A stretch of DNA of 9,201 nt from Candidatus Dormiibacterota bacterium (GCA_027451645.1 DAIDIX010000053.1:1-9201), one strand, 5' to 3'; shown: positions 1 through 6,362, counted from the stretch's first letter. Made by a program: numbers and translations. Notes: a model not told the origin generated them from the letters alone.

Positions 1-575
1 GCCACTACCGCATTCCGAAAGCACACGTCGTTGGCTACTCGATGGGGGGGCCTGTTGCCCAGCTCCTCTGGAAGCGCCATCCGGAGCAGGTCCAGGGACT
101 TGTGCTGGCATCGACTGCAGCAGAATTTTCCCAGGCACGGCCATTCCGGATGCTTGCCTCGGGAGCAGCCCGCGCATACGCGAGAATGCCGCTTACCAGG
201 GAGATTACTGCCAGCTCCTTCCGGAAGCTTGGCTTCCTCCGTCATGTGCCAGTAGTGAACAAGGTGAGCGATGTTGTTCTCCATGATCCCCTTGCGCTCA
301 CCCAGGCAGCAGAGGCCCTTGCACATTTCAGCTCGAAGGCATGGATACCTGATGTCACAGTCCCCGTTTCCGTACTCCGGACAACGAAGGACACCCTTGC
401 ACTGCCACGTGACCAGAAGTGGCTTGTCGAGCACATTCCAGGAGCCAGGGACCATGTTGTCACCTCACCGCATGGCCATTTCGCCTTTCTTACCGATCCA
501 CGCAAGTTCTGGCCAGTGCTTGTCCGTGCCTGTGACAGTGTCGTGAGCCGCCAGGAGCAGGCACTTACAGCCTGA
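1..575 (+). CDS. Alpha/beta hydrolase, 3' part (5' end outside window)
   Basis: The gene enters from the left edge; the first complete codon is at base 3, and about 190 residues are visible up to the TGA at 573-575. The fragment opens just before the nucleophile elbow GYSMGG, whose serine codon is at 39-41. The catalytic Asp is probably in TTKDTLALP (codon 390-392), and the catalytic His lies in the SPHGHFAF segment, in the right order and spacing for an alpha/beta-hydrolase core with a helical cap between strands 6 and 7. The missing part should hold the oxyanion-hole HG motif. Ordinary esterase, lipase or C-C hydrolase activity is possible; the substrate cannot be told from sequence. Its 3' end overlaps the convergent Nudix gene by 11 bp. 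Confidence 0.85.
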   Translation, partial: HYRIPKAHVVGYSMGGPVAQLLWKRHPEQVQGLVLASTAAEFSQARPFRMLASGAARAYARMPLTREITASSFRKLGFLRHVPVVNKVSDVVLHDPLALTQAAEALAHFSSKAWIPDVTVPVSVLRTTKDTLALPRDQKWLVEHIPGARDHVVTSPHGHFAFLTDPRKFWPVLVRACDSVVSRQEQALTA

Positions 576-1182
576 TTGGAAAGGGAGCTGCAGGATCGGG
601 AGGACGTCCTCCTCCGAGCAGGTCGAGAAGATCTGCCACGATGTTTCCTGTCACACCCCATATGACATGCTCTCCGACTGTATACGCATGGACAAGCCTC
701 TCGAGTCCCTCAATGCGGAACTCCCGTGTCGCATGGGGACTGTCGAGGAGTGTGCTGATGGGAGTCCAGAAGACATCAGTCACTTCCGCAGGCTCAAGCT
801 CGATGGTCCAGGGTGCATGGAGGAGTCCCACTGCTGGGGTGAGCCAGACATTGGAACCTCGTGTCTGACGCGAGGGAAGATATCCGAGGAGCTCGACATT
901 GGTCTTCGGAAGGTGTACCTCCTCGTATGCCTCACGGAGAGCAGTGTCAGCTGGTGAGGCATCGCCCTCATCCTGGTGCCCTCCAGGAAACGCGATCTCC
1001 CCTGGATGATGTTCAAGCGAAGTGGACCGCACAGTGAACAGGAGCGGGAGCCCCGGATCTGTCACATCGACGAGCACGAGCACAGCTGCACGTGGAAGCG
1101 GTGTCAGTGGTGGAGAGGGGGGTGCATCGAGTGGCAGAAGATGGGGAGGGAGCAGATTCCGAAGAGCGGAAGAGTCAATCAT
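565..1182 (-). CDS. NudL-type Nudix hydrolase (probable CoA pyrophosphatase)
   Basis: A 205-residue Nudix protein. It carries the UPF0035/NudL signature upstream of the box (LLFTVRSTSLEHHPGEIAF, about residues 47-65), followed by the Nudix box at residues 68-91 with the metal-binding ALREAYEE segment (E84, E87, E88). The usual Gly near the box end is His90. Known family members cut CoA or acyl-CoA to 3',5'-ADP and 4'-phosphopantetheine; that activity here is inferred from family. I chose the ATG at 1180-1182 because it overlaps the upstream esterase stop as ATGA; an ATG 17 codons earlier (1233) lies inside that gene. No strong Shine-Dalgarno is visible, which fits translational coupling. The 3' end overlaps the hydrolase gene on the other strand. 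Confidence 0.88.
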   Translation of the reverse strand: MIDSSALRNLLPPHLLPLDAPPSPPLTPLPRAAVLVLVDVTDPGLPLLFTVRSTSLEHHPGEIAFPGGHQDEGDASPADTALREAYEEVHLPKTNVELLGYLPSRQTRGSNVWLTPAVGLLHAPWTIELEPAEVTDVFWTPISTLLDSPHATREFRIEGLERLVHAYTVGEHVIWGVTGNIVADLLDLLGGGRPPDPAAPFPIRL

Positions 1183-1985
1183 GCCTGAGAAAGTACTGGG
1201 GTTTCCGGTGTTCCGATGTGTTCCGAGAGCCATGAAGCCACATCTTCGTACACATCATTCCTGTCCGTATCGACAGTCAGGGCATGCCCATCGCGCCAGT
1301 ACATCTTCCTTCTCTTGGCACTGCTTCCTGTGAGCCTGTGCTCGAATGCTGCAGCATTCGAGGGAGAGACTGTACGGTCATGCCCACCATGGAGGAGGAG
1401 AACGGGCTGCCGGATGCAGGGAAGAAGATGCTCAGTGCGGGCGAGGAGCCGGCTCAGCTCAAGGATGGCTGCTGTTGGCCATCTGCCGTACGAGTCGAGG
1501 TCTGCAACAGCTTCCGGGGAGTGGAGGTCGACATCATGGCCCGGTGTGTGCCATCGCAGCACGTGTTTCATGACAGGAAGCACGGCAATGCGGAGGTCGT
1601 GGAACCGGAGGGGAGCGCCAAGCGTTGCAACTGCACCGATCCGGGGACGGAGTGCTGCGACATGGAGAGCAATATTGCCACCCATGGACTGTCCGACCAC
1701 TGCAACAGAGGTGCATTCCGCAAGGAGTGTGTCTGCCTCGTGGAGTGCAGCATCCACCCACTCATGCCAGTGGACAGACTGGAGATCCTCGGGAGTGGTG
1801 GCATGTCCGGGAAGTGCAGGAATTGCACAGCGGTAGCCTATGCTGTGCAGATGCTCCCCAAGGCCACGCATCTCGATGGGTGTGCTCGTGAAGCCATGGA
1901 GCAGGAGTATGCCATGCGTACCGGATCCCGAGTACCATGGGGCAACCCTCTTCGGGTCAAACGGGGAAAGTGTGCGGGAAGGCAT
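1179..1985 (-). CDS. Carboxylesterase / monoacylglycerol lipase-like hydrolase (Est30 type)
   Basis: A 268-residue cytoplasmic alpha/beta hydrolase resembling the Geobacillus Est30 carboxylesterase. The oxyanion-hole motif LLLHGFTSTP is at residues 27-36, the nucleophile is S100 in GQSMGG, the acid is D203 in GGHDRTVSP, and the base is H234 in DGHALTVDTDRND, which matches the conserved C-terminal GH-x3-LD pattern of Est30. Such enzymes hydrolyse short- to medium-chain carboxyl esters or monoglycerides. The ATG at 1983-1985 is chosen because AAAGGA sits 7 nt upstream; a longer reading frame to 2081 would run through the divergent promoter region and into trmK. The stop overlaps the Nudix start as ATGA, so the two are one transcription and translation unit. 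Confidence 0.88.
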   Translation of the reverse strand: MPSRTLSPFDPKRVAPWYSGSGTHGILLLHGFTSTPIEMRGLGEHLHSIGYRCAIPALPGHATTPEDLQSVHWHEWVDAALHEADTLLAECTSVAVVGQSMGGNIALHVAALRPRIGAVATLGAPLRFHDLRIAVLPVMKHVLRWHTPGHDVDLHSPEAVADLDSYGRWPTAAILELSRLLARTEHLLPCIRQPVLLLHGGHDRTVSPSNAAAFEHRLTGSSAKRRKMYWRDGHALTVDTDRNDVYEDVASWLSEHIGTPETPVLSQA

Positions 1986-2038
1986 GGGGAGTTCCTTTCG
2001 GTGATGTGCACTCCCTATTGTACGTGCTGCACAATTGG
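1986..2038. promoter_or_regulatory. Divergent intergenic region, esterase / trmK-like
   Basis: These 53 bp separate two divergent genes and must carry promoters for both unless transcription starts inside a gene. On the minus strand TACAAT (2017-2022) matches the -10 consensus at 5 of 6 bases, but I see no good -35 at the usual distance. On the plus strand TATTGT (2016-2021) is a weaker -10 and overlaps the same bases. The esterase ribosome-binding site AAAGGA lies at 1993-1998. Confidence 0.35.
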
Positions 2039-2515
2039 ATGGTGCTACTTCCACTCCGACTCCAGCAGGTGCTTGCTGCAACGCAATCGCATGGCACAGT
2101 TGCAGACATTGGTGCAGGCGATGGCCAGCTCGCTATTGGACGTGCACGGAGGGATGGAGATCTGGTCATTGCAACGGAAATCGGGGGATCATACACCCGT
2201 CTTGTCGCAGCTGTCTCCGCTGTACCGGAAGTTCACGAGTGGATTGAAACCCGAAATGGCCAGTCACTCGACCCCATCATGCGTGGTGAGGTGACAACCA
2301 TTGTCATTGCTGGGATGGGTGGGCACAGGATTGCAGGCATGCTCCCGGATGCCCTTGCCAGGCAGCCAACCTCGATTGTGCTGCAGCCAATGCAGCATGC
2401 GGAGGCTGTAGAGCTAGCCATTGCGGAACAGCAGTGCGAGGTCGATGCGTACGATGTCTGTAGGGATCGGGGACGGTCCTACACCGTGTGGCGGCTGGTG
2501 AGGAGAGAAGCCTGA
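2039..2515 (+). CDS. trmK: Compact TrmK-like tRNA (adenine-N1) methyltransferase
   Basis: A 158-residue class I SAM-dependent methyltransferase. The SAM motif VADIGAGDGQLAI is at residues 21-33, an acidic strand-2 end at E47, the RNG-x2-L element at 72-77, then IAGMGG at 90-95 and LQP at 115-117. The last two are hallmarks of TrmK (m1A22 in tRNA), and the N-terminus MVLLPLRL resembles the family's short MxLSxRL start. It differs from Bacillus TrmK (about 238 residues): it ends right after the Rossmann core without the C-terminal coiled-coil domain, motif I lacks the usual DHAYLP, and the RxGDGL element reads RNGQSL. The start is uncertain: no Shine-Dalgarno is seen, and GTG at 2006 or 2024 or ATG at 1937 are in frame. 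The stop overlaps rnhA as TGATG. Confidence 0.72.
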   Translation: MVLLPLRLQQVLAATQSHGTVADIGAGDGQLAIGRARRDGDLVIATEIGGSYTRLVAAVSAVPEVHEWIETRNGQSLDPIMRGEVTTIVIAGMGGHRIAGMLPDALARQPTSIVLQPMQHAEAVELAIAEQQCEVDAYDVCRDRGRSYTVWRLVRREA

Positions 2516-2943
2516 TGAACAGTGAGATTGTCGTGTACACCGATGGCGCATGCTCGGGGAATCCCGGTCCAGGAGGATGGGCGTACCGCATCGAGTGGCC
2601 AGACGGGAGCATCGAGGAGGGTTCGGGTGGAGAACCATCCACAACAAACAACAGGCAGGAGCTCATTGCTGTCCGCGAGGCACTGCGTGCAATCCGTCAT
2701 GCAGGTGGAGAGGGAGTGCCCATCATTATCCGTACGGACAGCCAGGGAGTCATCAACTGGCTGACGAGGAGATGGAAGCGGAATGCGAATCTCGATCTCT
2801 TTCCCACTATCGATCCGCTCGTCACACCACATGTGCAGTTCGAGTATGTCCGGGGCCATGCTGGCATCCCGGGCAATGAGCGTGTCGATGCACTTGCTGT
2901 TGCAGCAGTGCGTGCTCTTCAGGGCACTCGTTCATCCTCATAG
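2515..2943 (+). CDS. rnhA: Ribonuclease HI
   Basis: A 142-residue RNase HI, which cuts the RNA strand of RNA-DNA hybrids (R-loops, primers) using two metal ions. All active-site residues are present: D10 in YTDGACSGNPGPGGW, E49 in NNRQEL, D75 in RTDSQ, H115 in RGHAG and D125 in ERVDALA. The stretch from D75 to H115 is 40 residues against 54 in E. coli, so most of the basic protrusion (handle) is missing; a remnant RRWKRNANLDLF remains. The ATG at 2515 has AGGAGAG 7 nt upstream and overlaps the trmK-like stop by one base, so the pair is probably co-translated. Its last 6 bases overlap the convergent YggT-type gene. Confidence 0.93.
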   Translation: MNSEIVVYTDGACSGNPGPGGWAYRIEWPDGSIEEGSGGEPSTTNNRQELIAVREALRAIRHAGGEGVPIIIRTDSQGVINWLTRRWKRNANLDLFPTIDPLVTPHVQFEYVRGHAGIPGNERVDALAVAAVRALQGTRSSS

Positions 2944-3510
2944 GATGTAGACGAAGATGACCTGGAGAACAGCAACGATGACGAAGTAGACCACAGCTGC
3001 CACAAGCGACTGCACATCGAAGGGAACGACAGGCAGATTCCCAAATGGTGCAACAAACGGGTTCGACATGTAGTAGATCATCTGCACGAACGGGTGGCTC
3101 CTGTCAGCATGGAGTATACGCAGGAGGAACCTGATGAGCACGAGCAGGAAGATGATGATTGCGACAGAGCGGAAGAAGAATCCGATGAGTCCGATGACAG
3201 AGCCGAGCACATTGAAGTTTCCGTAGCCAAGGCCTGCAACGACAGAGGACAGGTACTCGAGGATGAGGATGAGTGCGAGTGGCGATACATCCATTCCTCC
3301 AAAGGTGGGAATGATCCGCTGGAACGGCTTCAGGAGGGGATCGACAATCCGGTAGAGGAGAATGACAAGCTTGTTCCTCGTCCAGGCCATAGAGGGAATC
3401 CATGACAGTACGACTCGGACTATGACGAGGAGGGCAAGAAGCTGGAGAAGATCACTGATGATCGCTGTGATGGCAATCAGTGGTGAACTGAGGGATAGCG
3501 GTAGAGGCAT
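2938..3510 (-). CDS. Tandem YggT-domain integral membrane protein
   Basis: A 190-residue hydrophobic protein made of two YggT repeats. The first has the RVVLSWIPSM helix end, then RIVDPLLKPFQRIIPTFGGMDVSPL (about residues 32-78, quoted in part); the second repeats the layout with IRFLLRIL, then YYMSNPFVAPFGNLPVVPFD (about 125-165). Each repeat has two membrane helices around the conserved xxPF-x8-PxxxxD loop. YggT proteins sit in the cytoplasmic membrane; roles in osmotic tolerance and, in some bacteria, division-associated functions have been proposed, but no activity can be read here. The ATG at 3508-3510 has no Shine-Dalgarno; a TATACT box 8 nt upstream suggests a leaderless mRNA. It lies 36 bp downstream of the Ala-rich membrane protein gene. 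Confidence 0.88.
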   Translation of the reverse strand: MPLPLSLSSPLIAITAIISDLLQLLALLVIVRVVLSWIPSMAWTRNKLVILLYRIVDPLLKPFQRIIPTFGGMDVSPLALILILEYLSSVVAGLGYGNFNVLGSVIGLIGFFFRSVAIIIFLLVLIRFLLRILHADRSHPFVQMIYYMSNPFVAPFGNLPVVPFDVQSLVAAVVYFVIVAVLQVIFVYIL

Positions 3511-3518
3511 CGCTATCG

Positions 3519-3524
3519 AGTATA
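3519..3524 (-). promoter_or_regulatory. Candidate -10 box for the YggT gene (possible leaderless transcript)
   Basis: On the minus strand TATACT matches the -10 consensus TATAAT at 5 of 6 bases and is followed by 8 nt and then the ATG at 3508-3510. Transcription would start at or within about one base of the start codon, and no Shine-Dalgarno is present, which is the usual picture of a leaderless gene. The best -35 at normal spacing (TTCCCC) is poor. Confidence 0.4.
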
Positions 3525-3525
3525 C

Positions 3526-3541
3526 CCGGGAAGTCTCCCAG
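3526..3541 (-). repeat. Short inverted repeat between two minus-strand genes
   Basis: Arms 3526-3531 and 3536-3541 can form a 6-bp stem (one G-U pair) with a 4-nt loop in minus-strand RNA. It starts 5 nt after the stop codon of the Ala-rich membrane protein gene. No U-tract follows, so a standard intrinsic terminator is unlikely; it may be a weak attenuator, an RNA-stability hairpin, or chance. Confidence 0.25.
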
Positions 3542-3546
3542 GGGAA

Positions 3547-4122
3547 CTACTCCTGCTCCTCAGGATCCTCCGCTGCAACAGCAGCATGGTGATGCTCGTT
3601 CTCGACATCCTCGAGCTCATCCGTATCGATTGGAAGCGTTATTGTCTCCGTTTCCTCATCATCCTCATGGCCAAAGAGTGCATGCGCAATGCGTGAGGGC
3701 AGCGATGAGCGGAAGAAGGCAACCACTCCTGCTACGAGGAGTCCAGCAATGAGAAGCTTCCGGATGCGATGCCGCTTCGGAGCATCGGGTGCCTCTGCAG
3801 TCTCGTCAACACTGAGAAGAGGTGCGGGGACAACTGTGCCTACCCGTCCAGATGCATCTGCCAGGAGTGTTGATGCATGGGCAGCAGCCTTGCTGAGCGA
3901 GTCCATGGCAGCATGGCTTGCTGTCCGGACATGGGGTTCCGCCTGCAGGCGTGCCTCAGCTGCAGCATGTGCAGCACGTTCTGCTGCATGACGGGCGGAC
4001 TCGAGAGCATGAAGGACTCCCTCACGGACTGCACTGTCCTCTGCCGTCAGGGAATGCAGTGCCTGGAGGTGCCTTGCCGCATCCTCGTGGCTATCGTGCT
4101 TCCAGTTCGGTCGTGTCATCAT
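3547..4122 (-). CDS. Ala-rich single-pass membrane protein, unknown function
   Basis: A 191-residue protein I cannot assign to a named family. Residues about 13-95 are rich in Ala, His, Glu and Arg with A-x2-A-A spacing, so probably a long amphipathic or coiled-coil helix; then a basic stretch (KRHRIRK, 116-122), one membrane helix (about 123-137) and a very acidic tail (EDDEETE, then DTDELEDVENE and a HHH cluster). By the positive-inside rule the Ala-rich part should be cytoplasmic. The overall plan recalls YtxH-like or Streptomyces DUF5324-type anchored proteins, a weak resemblance by layout only. AAGGAGGA lies upstream of two adjacent ATGs; the second (4117-4119) has the better 7-nt spacing, so the real product may be one residue shorter. 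A YggT gene follows 36 bp downstream. Confidence 0.75.
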   Translation of the reverse strand: MMTRPNWKHDSHEDAARHLQALHSLTAEDSAVREGVLHALESARHAAERAAHAAAEARLQAEPHVRTASHAAMDSLSKAAAHASTLLADASGRVGTVVPAPLLSVDETAEAPDAPKRHRIRKLLIAGLLVAGVVAFFRSSLPSRIAHALFGHEDDEETETITLPIDTDELEDVENEHHHAAVAAEDPEEQE

Positions 4123-4216
4123 GAGTCCTCCTTACGGCACCCCAGCCGTACAGCTCGCTGTGCGGAAGCGAAGACAGGGGGACCGTCGTGTTCTCTCCTA
4201 GTCTACGCAATGTCAC

Positions 4217-4229
4217 TGCAGGAGCTGCA
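4217..4229. repeat. Small perfect inverted repeat (TGCAG / CTGCA)
   Basis: Five-base arms TGCAG (4217-4221) and CTGCA (4225-4229) flank a 3-nt centre. Short enough to arise by chance, especially in a sequence rich in TGCA. It is noted because a second inverted repeat follows 5 bp away. Confidence 0.2.
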
Positions 4230-4234
4230 TCCGT

Positions 4235-4253
4235 CACATGTTCTTCACACGTG
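4235..4253 (-). repeat. Inverted repeat just after the MFS gene, weak terminator or operator
   Basis: Arms CACATGT (4235-4241) and ACACGTG (4247-4253) pair over 7 bp with one G-U wobble in minus-strand RNA around a 5-nt loop. The hairpin begins 10 nt after the exporter stop codon, a usual place for a terminator, but no run of U follows. It could also be a protein-binding dyad in front of the downstream gene. Confidence 0.3.
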
Positions 4254-4263
4254 CGCAGGACTG

Positions 4264-5745
4264 TTACTCTGCTGCATGCGAGGAGTGCTGTTGGACATTC
4301 CTCTGCTCCTTTCCGCGTATGAGTGAAAGCGTGATGGGAAGGATGAAGAGTGCTGTGGCGAAGTAGAGTGCTGTGTGCCATCCATCCATGAAGGGAGCAA
4401 CGAGGTGCTTCGGGAGAGACGTGGAGGAGGTGCCAAGGAAGATGGCGAGTGCAAACTGCTTTGGTATGGAGATTGAGGTGGCAAGCAGTGCCACTGCAAA
4501 GCTACCGACCATTCCCATGTTCGAAAAGGTGCGGAGAAGTCCGGAGGCAATGCCATATGTCTTCTGGGGTGCATTTGCCATGACTGCACTGTTGTTTGCG
4601 GGAAAGAAGAGTCCGCTTCCAATGCCTGAGATTGCCGAGATTCCTGCAACGAGCCAGAGCGATGATGTCGGGTCAAGCTGTGCGTAGCAGAAGACAGAGA
4701 TTGCCTGGAGGACAAGTCCAAGTGTTGCAGGAGCACGGGAACCGACACGGTCACTCCACCTTCCTGCAAAGGGACCTGTGAAGGCTCCGACTATGTATCC
4801 CGGAATGAGAAGGGCAGAGGCAGCAAGAGGTGTGAGTCCACGTGCTGCCTGGAGGTACATGATGAGGAGGAAAAGGACTGAGAAGTTTGCGAGAGCCTGG
4901 AAAAACGATGCGAAGATCGAGGCGAAGAGGATGCGGATGCGAAGCAGTGCTACAGGGAGTACTGGCTCCTTTGCGATGCGCTCCCAGATGAACAGGAAAG
5001 CGATGAGAGCGATGCCAACTCCAAGCTTCAGTGATGTCTGAAGTGTCCAGTTGCCATCAGTGACATCATTTACTGCAAGAAGGATGAGGGTGAGTCCTGC
5101 AGCAAGAAGGAGCATTCCAGGAATGTCTATCGAGTGGTTGACCCGCTCGCCCCGGTCACGCAGCACCATGGCACTGATGATGATTGCTGCAATGCCGATG
5201 GGGAGATTGATGAGAAAGATGAATCTCCACGAGACAAACGTGATGAGTATTCCCCCAAGAAGGATGCCAAGGATTGCACCGACATTCCATCCAACGCTTG
5301 TGAGTCCATAGGCCCTTCCCCGCCGCGCAACAGGTATCGAGTCCGCAATGATGGCACCACTGTTTGCTGAGACGAGTGCTCCCCCGATTCCCTGGAGAAC
5401 GCGGAATGCCACAAGAAGCTCTCCTCCTGGAGCAATGCCACAGAGGGTGGATCCGGCAGTGAAGATGACAAACCCTGCAATGTACATGTGCACACGGCCG
5501 AATATGTCGCCAATCTTTCCAACCTGGGTACCAAGCACAGTGAGGGTAAGGATGTACGCCATGATTACCCAGATGACTGTGGAGATGCCGGAATGGAGAT
5601 CGTGGGAGATGGTGGGAATGGCGAGAACGACAATGGTGGTGTCAACAGCAGCAAGGACAATCCCGAGGAAGATGACTGCGAGAATGAGTGCCTCGGCTCG
5701 GCGAGCATGACTATCTGCATCATGGGATGCAGCAGCTGTGGACAT
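4264..5745 (-). CDS. MFS drug:H+ antiporter, DHA2 (14-helix) family
   Basis: A 493-residue integral membrane exporter with about 14 predicted helices. Family motifs are clear: the helix-1 element AAVDTTIVVLAIPTI (D35), motif A GKIGDIFGR (residues 76-84) after helix 2, and motif B RVLQGIGGA (115-123) in helix 4. Motif C in helix 5 reads GWNVGAILGILLGG, keeping the glycines but lacking the usual GP pair. DHA2 members use the proton gradient to expel hydrophobic drugs, dyes or metabolites; the substrate cannot be predicted. The ATG at 5743-5745 has GAGGGGGA 4 nt upstream, and the protein then starts with a short polar tail before helix 1. A longer frame to 5898 is rejected. No TetR or MarR regulator is adjacent. 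The divergent neighbour is an orphan gene. Confidence 0.92.
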   Translation of the reverse strand: MSTAAASHDADSHARRAEALILAVIFLGIVLAAVDTTIVVLAIPTISHDLHSGISTVIWVIMAYILTLTVLGTQVGKIGDIFGRVHMYIAGFVIFTAGSTLCGIAPGGELLVAFRVLQGIGGALVSANSGAIIADSIPVARRGRAYGLTSVGWNVGAILGILLGGILITFVSWRFIFLINLPIGIAAIIISAMVLRDRGERVNHSIDIPGMLLLAAGLTLILLAVNDVTDGNWTLQTSLKLGVGIALIAFLFIWERIAKEPVLPVALLRIRILFASIFASFFQALANFSVLFLLIMYLQAARGLTPLAASALLIPGYIVGAFTGPFAGRWSDRVGSRAPATLGLVLQAISVFCYAQLDPTSSLWLVAGISAISGIGSGLFFPANNSAVMANAPQKTYGIASGLLRTFSNMGMVGSFAVALLATSISIPKQFALAIFLGTSSTSLPKHLVAPFMDGWHTALYFATALFILPITLSLIRGKEQRNVQQHSSHAAE

Positions 5746-5870
5746 GTGTTCCCCCTCTGCCCTGCAGACAACTGGACACAAAGTGGTGCGGTGCATCACA
5801 TAGTGTAGCGAGCAGTGGAGGGGTGCGTACTGTCCGTGCCCTGTCCCCGGAAACGATCCAGGATGGAGGC
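5746..5870. promoter_or_regulatory. Divergent intergenic region, MFS exporter / orphan gene
   Basis: These 125 bp must serve both genes. On the minus strand, towards the exporter, TACACT (5803-5808) is a possible -10, without a good -35. On the plus strand TGGACA (5773-5778) is a 4-of-6 match to a -35 but nothing convincing lies 16-18 bp beyond. The exporter Shine-Dalgarno is at about 5750-5757 and that of the orphan gene at 5860-5869. I see no extended operator palindrome. Confidence 0.3.
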
Positions 5871-6362
5871 ATGAACACGAATGCCGCAGTTCCCACAATA
5901 CACACTGTGAAGTGTGTGGTCAGGCCCGTTGAGGGACCAACGTATGTCAGGTATGCAGATGGACAGGTTGAGGAGCAGTCATATCTCTCCAACCGGAAAG
6001 GCTCCGCAGTGCGAGTACTTGTGGATGGACAGGCTGTCCTTGAAAAGACTGTGTGGCAGCAGACCCGTTTCCAGCACCACTTCCCCCTGTTTCCCTGGCG
6101 GCTCAGGAGAGTGTCAGCCCACATGAGAAATGTTACTGCCGAGCTTCAGAAGGTGCTTGGCGAGGTGTCATCTGTCGAGCGTTCCACTTCTGTCTCCATT
6201 GAGAGCAGGAGAGGAGCAGTAGATGTGGCAGTCCATACTGGTTCATCTCGGGATGCAGCGTGGTCCCGCAGAGTGAAGGGTGGGCATCGCTTCCCTCATC
6301 GCCTCATGAAGGCAGTCACTACTGCTGCAGATGTTGCCCACTCGATGCAGACGCTCGAGTAG
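5871..6362 (+). CDS. Basic orphan protein, unknown function
   Basis: A 163-residue protein without any motif I recognise, no signal peptide and no membrane segment. The first half looks beta-strand rich with repeated Val and Tyr/Gln (VRYADGQVEEQSYL, residues 26-39; AVRVLVDGQAVLEKTVW, 46-62). A short HHFPLFPWRLRR patch follows (69-80), then a predicted helix (about 81-100) and a basic C-terminal third. Net charge is clearly positive and there is only one Cys. The ATG at 5871 is supported by AGGA 7 nt upstream; an in-frame extension to 5688 would run into the divergent exporter gene. It is 42 bp upstream of the FmdB-family gene on the same strand, so they may share a transcript. Coding status rests on frame, start signal and position. 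Confidence 0.7.
   Translation: MNTNAAVPTIHTVKCVVRPVEGPTYVRYADGQVEEQSYLSNRKGSAVRVLVDGQAVLEKTVWQQTRFQHHFPLFPWRLRRVSAHMRNVTAELQKVLGEVSSVERSTSVSIESRRGAVDVAVHTGSSRDAAWSRRVKGGHRFPHRLMKAVTTAADVAHSMQTLE

Larger units (their letters stand above)
4123..4263 (-). promoter_or_regulatory. Intergenic region between MFS exporter and Ala-rich protein genes
   Basis: The longest gene-free stretch here (141 bp). It holds the AAGGAGGA ribosome-binding site for the downstream gene (about 4126-4133) and two small inverted repeats (4217-4229 and 4235-4253). No promoter with both boxes at good spacing stands out; the best hexamer is GTGACA, a 5-of-6 match to a -35, without a fitting -10. Either a weak promoter or read-through from the exporter gene serves the downstream pair. 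Confidence 0.3.

Noticed and set aside
1986..2081. Longer esterase start at 2081
   Set aside because: It would overlap the trmK-like coding region; AAAGGA before 1985 and the family length favour the shorter form.
1284..2294. Long plus-strand open frame (336 codons)
   Set aside because: It runs antisense through the well-supported esterase and then overlaps trmK in another frame; its Cys-rich, domain-free product and lack of a start signal mark it as a shadow.
5688..5870. N-terminal extension of the orphan protein
   Set aside because: It would overlap the start of the exporter gene; the ATG at 5871 has an AGGA at proper spacing.
5746..5898. N-terminal extension of the MFS exporter to an upstream ATG
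   Set aside because: The extension is not hydrophobic, is Cys/His-rich and would overlap the divergent orphan gene; the ATG at 5745 has a strong Shine-Dalgarno and sits just before helix 1.
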